64,000 bases of DNA from contig CAWHTG010000004.1 of NCBI GenBank assembly GCA_963832245.1, forward strand, positions 620,001 through 684,000. Direction: 5' to 3'. Source of the DNA: JABDBE01 sp963832245 (lineage in GTDB: Bacteria > Acidobacteriota > Terriglobia > Terriglobales > Acidobacteriaceae). The stretch's first letter is position 1. Each line of letters begins with the position of its first letter. Shown piece after piece: positions 61,443 through 64,000 of this stretch. The translations under genes were made by a program, and so were the position numbers. A model generated the notes under the pieces. That model made no database searches. It saw only the letters and a program-made list of their open reading frames with translations, and was not told the DNA's origin.

Positions 61443-64000
61443 AGCACCGCCGCCTTTTCATCCTGCCGCTGGTATTGTGCTCAGCCATGGCATGTGCCCA
61501 GTCACTTACCGTAGCTTACCGCGACACAATCAGCGTCCCGGTCCCACAGGTGCTGGCCGCTTACTCGCTGAACGATTTTTACGCCGAGGCTAACGCAGAG
61601 TTCGAAGTGCTCACCATCTTCGGGAAGAATCCGGGATCGGCGCAAATCGTGTTGGTGACCCGGGAAGGCAGCCGAACAATCGAAGTTAAAGTGCTTCCGG
61701 CGCCGGCATCCTATCCCAGGGGCTTTGTTCCGCCGGTATCCGCTACGGCCGCCAGCGAGAGCGGCAGCTACGAGTCCCGATTCATTTCGACTCCTGCGCA
61801 ATCGGAAAATATTATCGATTTTATGCGCCGCGAGGGTGATCGATCAGCTACCTTTCATTTGGCGGGCACCTTATCGTTTACCTCGGTCGCAGATCGGAGC
61901 AATTTCGCTCTTAGCTCTATTTTTTATCAGATCCTAAAACCCCGCCGGGAGATCACTTTACTGGATCAGTACATGATCAATTCGCCTCTGACTGTTGACG
62001 GATCGATTGTGCGTGGATTCCACTTACGGCAGGACAATTTCCTTTTTCATGCCGGGTATACGTCAGCCACCACGTTCGAGAATCTTATTCTCCCATCGCA
62101 GAAGGAAGGTGTGGTTGGCGTTGGTTACCGATTTTTAGCTGGGGACCATGAGTCTCTCACGCCCAATGTTTATTATTTCTCCGGAAACCGAGCCTCAGGA
62201 AATTCCGTGCAACCGGGCACAGTAGCTTCACTGGTTTATGAGTACAAGCCAGGAAACAACTTGAAGCTGCTGTCGGAGATCGGTTTCAGCCGCGGCGCAG
62301 GAGCAGCGGGGGAGATTCGTCGTTACAGTGGGCACGATCAATTGACCGCAAATCTACGATACGAACCGGCACATTTTGCATCGCTCGGCTTTAACAGCTT
62401 GCACGGATTTTATTCCAATCTCGATTGGACTCGTTATCTCACCCACCGGGCAACTTCCACCTTCAGCTTTACAGGCAACCACTACAACCTGCCATCATTG
62501 AACCTTATTAATGTAGTGGCGAATCTAGATTTACAATTTCAACTTTTTCAAGGTTGGTCCCTGATTTCAGGTGCTAACTATGGACACTCCCAATCGCAGA
62601 TTCCTTCCGGGCCCCCAATCTCCACCCTGGGAGTTCCCTTAGGGCTGAACTTCAACTCGGTTCATTTTCAGAGCAGCTTTTTGTATCAGTATTCCAGAGT
62701 TTCGGGGGCGGTCGCACCCTCTGACGAGTTCCGGACAACCCTCGGCACGCATTGGGCTGGTTTCCGCTGGAATAGCTTTGTGGATCGTCAAACGCAGGCC
62801 ATGACAGTCGCCTTTATTTACGCTGGGGTTCCAGGTCTGCAGGAAGCTCTCGATAAGTTGGGTATCTCTGCAACTACACCAGAACAGATCGCTGCTGCGC
62901 TCAGTGAGACAGCAGGTCTGCTGAACCAAGGTTTCATCGGAGGAATCAACCTCAATGTTGCCCCAGTGCGACTGCAGGCTGGTACCGACCTGACATGGTC
63001 CAATCGCCCACAGTCTCATCAGCGAGTCGATTTCAGCTTGCTCTACACCAAGAACGAACTCTTGCAGGGACAGAATCAGACGGCGATCGGAACCTTTTCC
63101 TATTCGTTGAAATTCAAGAAAGTAAATGAATTTTTCTCATCCGTATCTTTTCTCCGGGGTGGCACTCAAACTGGACTGAACGATCCGTTGTTCGAGATTT
63201 CCATCCGCCGTCAAGTCGGGAGCGCCCCCAATTTCATAATTTCACGGCGGCGCGGGACCATTGGCGGGGTGGTCTTTGCAGATAATGGAGCGACCGGAAC
63301 TTACCGCGCGGGCGGCGTGCTACTACCGGGCGTAGAAGTAGTCCTGGACGACAACCGTCAAGTGAGAACCGACAACAACGGGCGTTACACGTTCTCCCGC
63401 GTCTCTTACGGTTTACACAGCGTCGAAGTCGTTTACCATTCGATGCAGCCATTTTTTTTTACGACGGCATCTAGGGTGCAATCTGACATAGATACTGAGG
63501 TCAACTTCGGCGTCGGCCTCTCATTCGCGAGGCTTTCCGGGTCTGTCCGTGGCGACACGGGAATCGGTTTGTACGGGATTGAGCTGAGCATCTCCAGCGG
63601 TGGACAACACCTTCGCGCTCAGACCGATAGCGAGGGCAGATTTCACGTCGAAGGGCTATCCACCGGAGAGTATGAAATAAAGATCGATACACAGTCGGTC
63701 CCCCCAGGGTATTCCCTCGCGGAATTACAGACACAACGAACGATCGTCGATCCCTCGGTCCTTGCCCATACCACATTCACGCTCCGGGCTATTCGCAACA
63801 TTTCGGGACGGGTCAGAATCTATGATCGCGCCTCAAGGAGGGAAATGTTCATGCCGGGAATTCCCGTGCATCTCAAGGAGCTTTCGCGGGAGAGCATCAC
63901 GGACGAAAATGGAATCTATCTCTTCCGAGATTTGCCTGCGGGCTCCTACACCTTGACGGCGCTCTATGAGGGCACAGAATCGAGGAAAGAGATTATGCTC
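61439..64000 (+). CDS. large beta-barrel protein with Cna-B-like repeats, cut by window edge
   Basis: Open frame of 854 codons to the last base, so the 3' end is missing. Signal peptide (HRRLFILPLVLCSAMACAQ). Then a domain VPVPQVLAAYSLNDFYAEAN, FGKNPGSAQIVLVTREGSRT, which resembles the pilus-formation N-terminal domain (PF13629 style). Then about 480 residues of alternating-hydrophobic beta strands, like an outer-membrane barrel. Then, from about residue 600, Cna-B/carboxypeptidase-regulatory-like repeats: GVLLPGVEVVLDDNRQVRTD, NNGRYTFSRVSYGLHSVEV; TDSEGRFHVEGLSTGEYEIK; SITDENGIYLFRDLPAGSYT. Not FimD-like by eye. Probable outer-membrane assembly or anchoring partner for the upstream subunits; inference. 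Confidence 0.65.
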   Translation, partial: MKHRRLFILPLVLCSAMACAQSLTVAYRDTISVPVPQVLAAYSLNDFYAEANAEFEVLTIFGKNPGSAQIVLVTREGSRTIEVKVLPAPASYPRGFVPPVSATAASESGSYESRFISTPAQSENIIDFMRREGDRSATFHLAGTLSFTSVADRSNFALSSIFYQILKPRREITLLDQYMINSPLTVDGSIVRGFHLRQDNFLFHAGYTSATTFENLILPSQKEGVVGVGYRFLAGDHESLTPNVYYFSGNRASGNSVQPGTVASLVYEYKPGNNLKLLSEIGFSRGAGAAGEIRRYSGHDQLTANLRYEPAHFASLGFNSLHGFYSNLDWTRYLTHRATSTFSFTGNHYNLPSLNLINVVANLDLQFQLFQGWSLISGANYGHSQSQIPSGPPISTLGVPLGLNFNSVHFQSSFLYQYSRVSGAVAPSDEFRTTLGTHWAGFRWNSFVDRQTQAMTVAFIYAGVPGLQEALDKLGISATTPEQIAAALSETAGLLNQGFIGGINLNVAPVRLQAGTDLTWSNRPQSHQRVDFSLLYTKNELLQGQNQTAIGTFSYSLKFKKVNEFFSSVSFLRGGTQTGLNDPLFEISIRRQVGSAPNFIISRRRGTIGGVVFADNGATGTYRAGGVLLPGVEVVLDDNRQVRTDNNGRYTFSRVSYGLHSVEVVYHSMQPFFFTTASRVQSDIDTEVNFGVGLSFARLSGSVRGDTGIGLYGIELSISSGGQHLRAQTDSEGRFHVEGLSTGEYEIKIDTQSVPPGYSLAELQTQRTIVDPSVLAHTTFTLRAIRNISGRVRIYDRASRREMFMPGIPVHLKELSRESITDENGIYLFRDLPAGSYTLTALYEGTESRKEIML

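Overview
The window looks like a chromosomal segment of an Acidobacteriota member (class Terriglobia is the best guess). This rests on gene content, not on a search: an Oar-type TonB receptor with an N-terminal carboxypeptidase-regulatory-like domain, a DUF3106 protein, a YXWGXW-repeat protein, a yceD-rpmF-plsX-fabD cluster, LpxC (so a Gram-negative envelope) and many single-copy genes with short intergenic gaps. GC content looks moderately high throughout. No rRNA, CRISPR array or intact insertion sequence was seen.

Left part, about 0-33 kb, is mostly housekeeping. It holds threonine synthase (cut by the window edge), a MoaD/ThiS-like ubiquitin-fold protein and homoserine dehydrogenase; a TetR-HlyD-ABC-ABC export operon with a readable promoter and operator; convergent small secreted proteins; fabD, plsX, rpmF and yceD on the minus strand; a PilZ protein, a small metallothionein and several small secreted or membrane proteins; hemL; an orphan CsoR/RcnR-type metal repressor with its operator; an OprB-type porin; HU; folK; lpxC; an SDR reductase; a large GAF-GGDEF-HD-GYP protein; glnS; a DUF3106 protein; and an ECF sigma / anti-sigma pair.

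Middle part, 33.3-46 kb, starts at a tRNA-Val(CAC) gene with a truncated tyrosine integrase beside it and is rich in damaged genes. These include a frameshifted epoxide hydrolase, a Ddl N-terminal scrap, a TonB receptor interrupted by one amber codon, and pieces of a D-aminoacylase, a histidine kinase, an M19 dipeptidase and a VOC protein. Intact genes here include a LytTR response regulator, an alpha/beta hydrolase with a matching TetR operator pair, and a flavin disulfide reductase.

46-52 kb carries a co-directional set for C4-dicarboxylates: an OprB-like porin, class II fumarase, an AEC-family permease and malic enzyme. 52-58 kb holds a DUF1275 gene with an 80-bp duplicated piece, a lipoprotein, a Na+/solute symporter, a repeat-like hypothetical protein and a CoA-binding protein. 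At 58.2-59.3 kb a second integrase remnant sits beside a degraded tRNA-3'-end-like sequence and abuts the C-terminal half of a heme O synthase gene. The window ends with a four-gene secreted-protein cluster (two pilin-like proteins, a chaperone-like Ig protein and a large beta-barrel protein with Cna-B-like repeats) that may be an atypical surface-fibre system.

The two most unusual signals are the two otherwise intact reading frames interrupted by a single in-frame TAG (15.4 kb and 42.0 kb), and the fibre-like cluster at the right edge.
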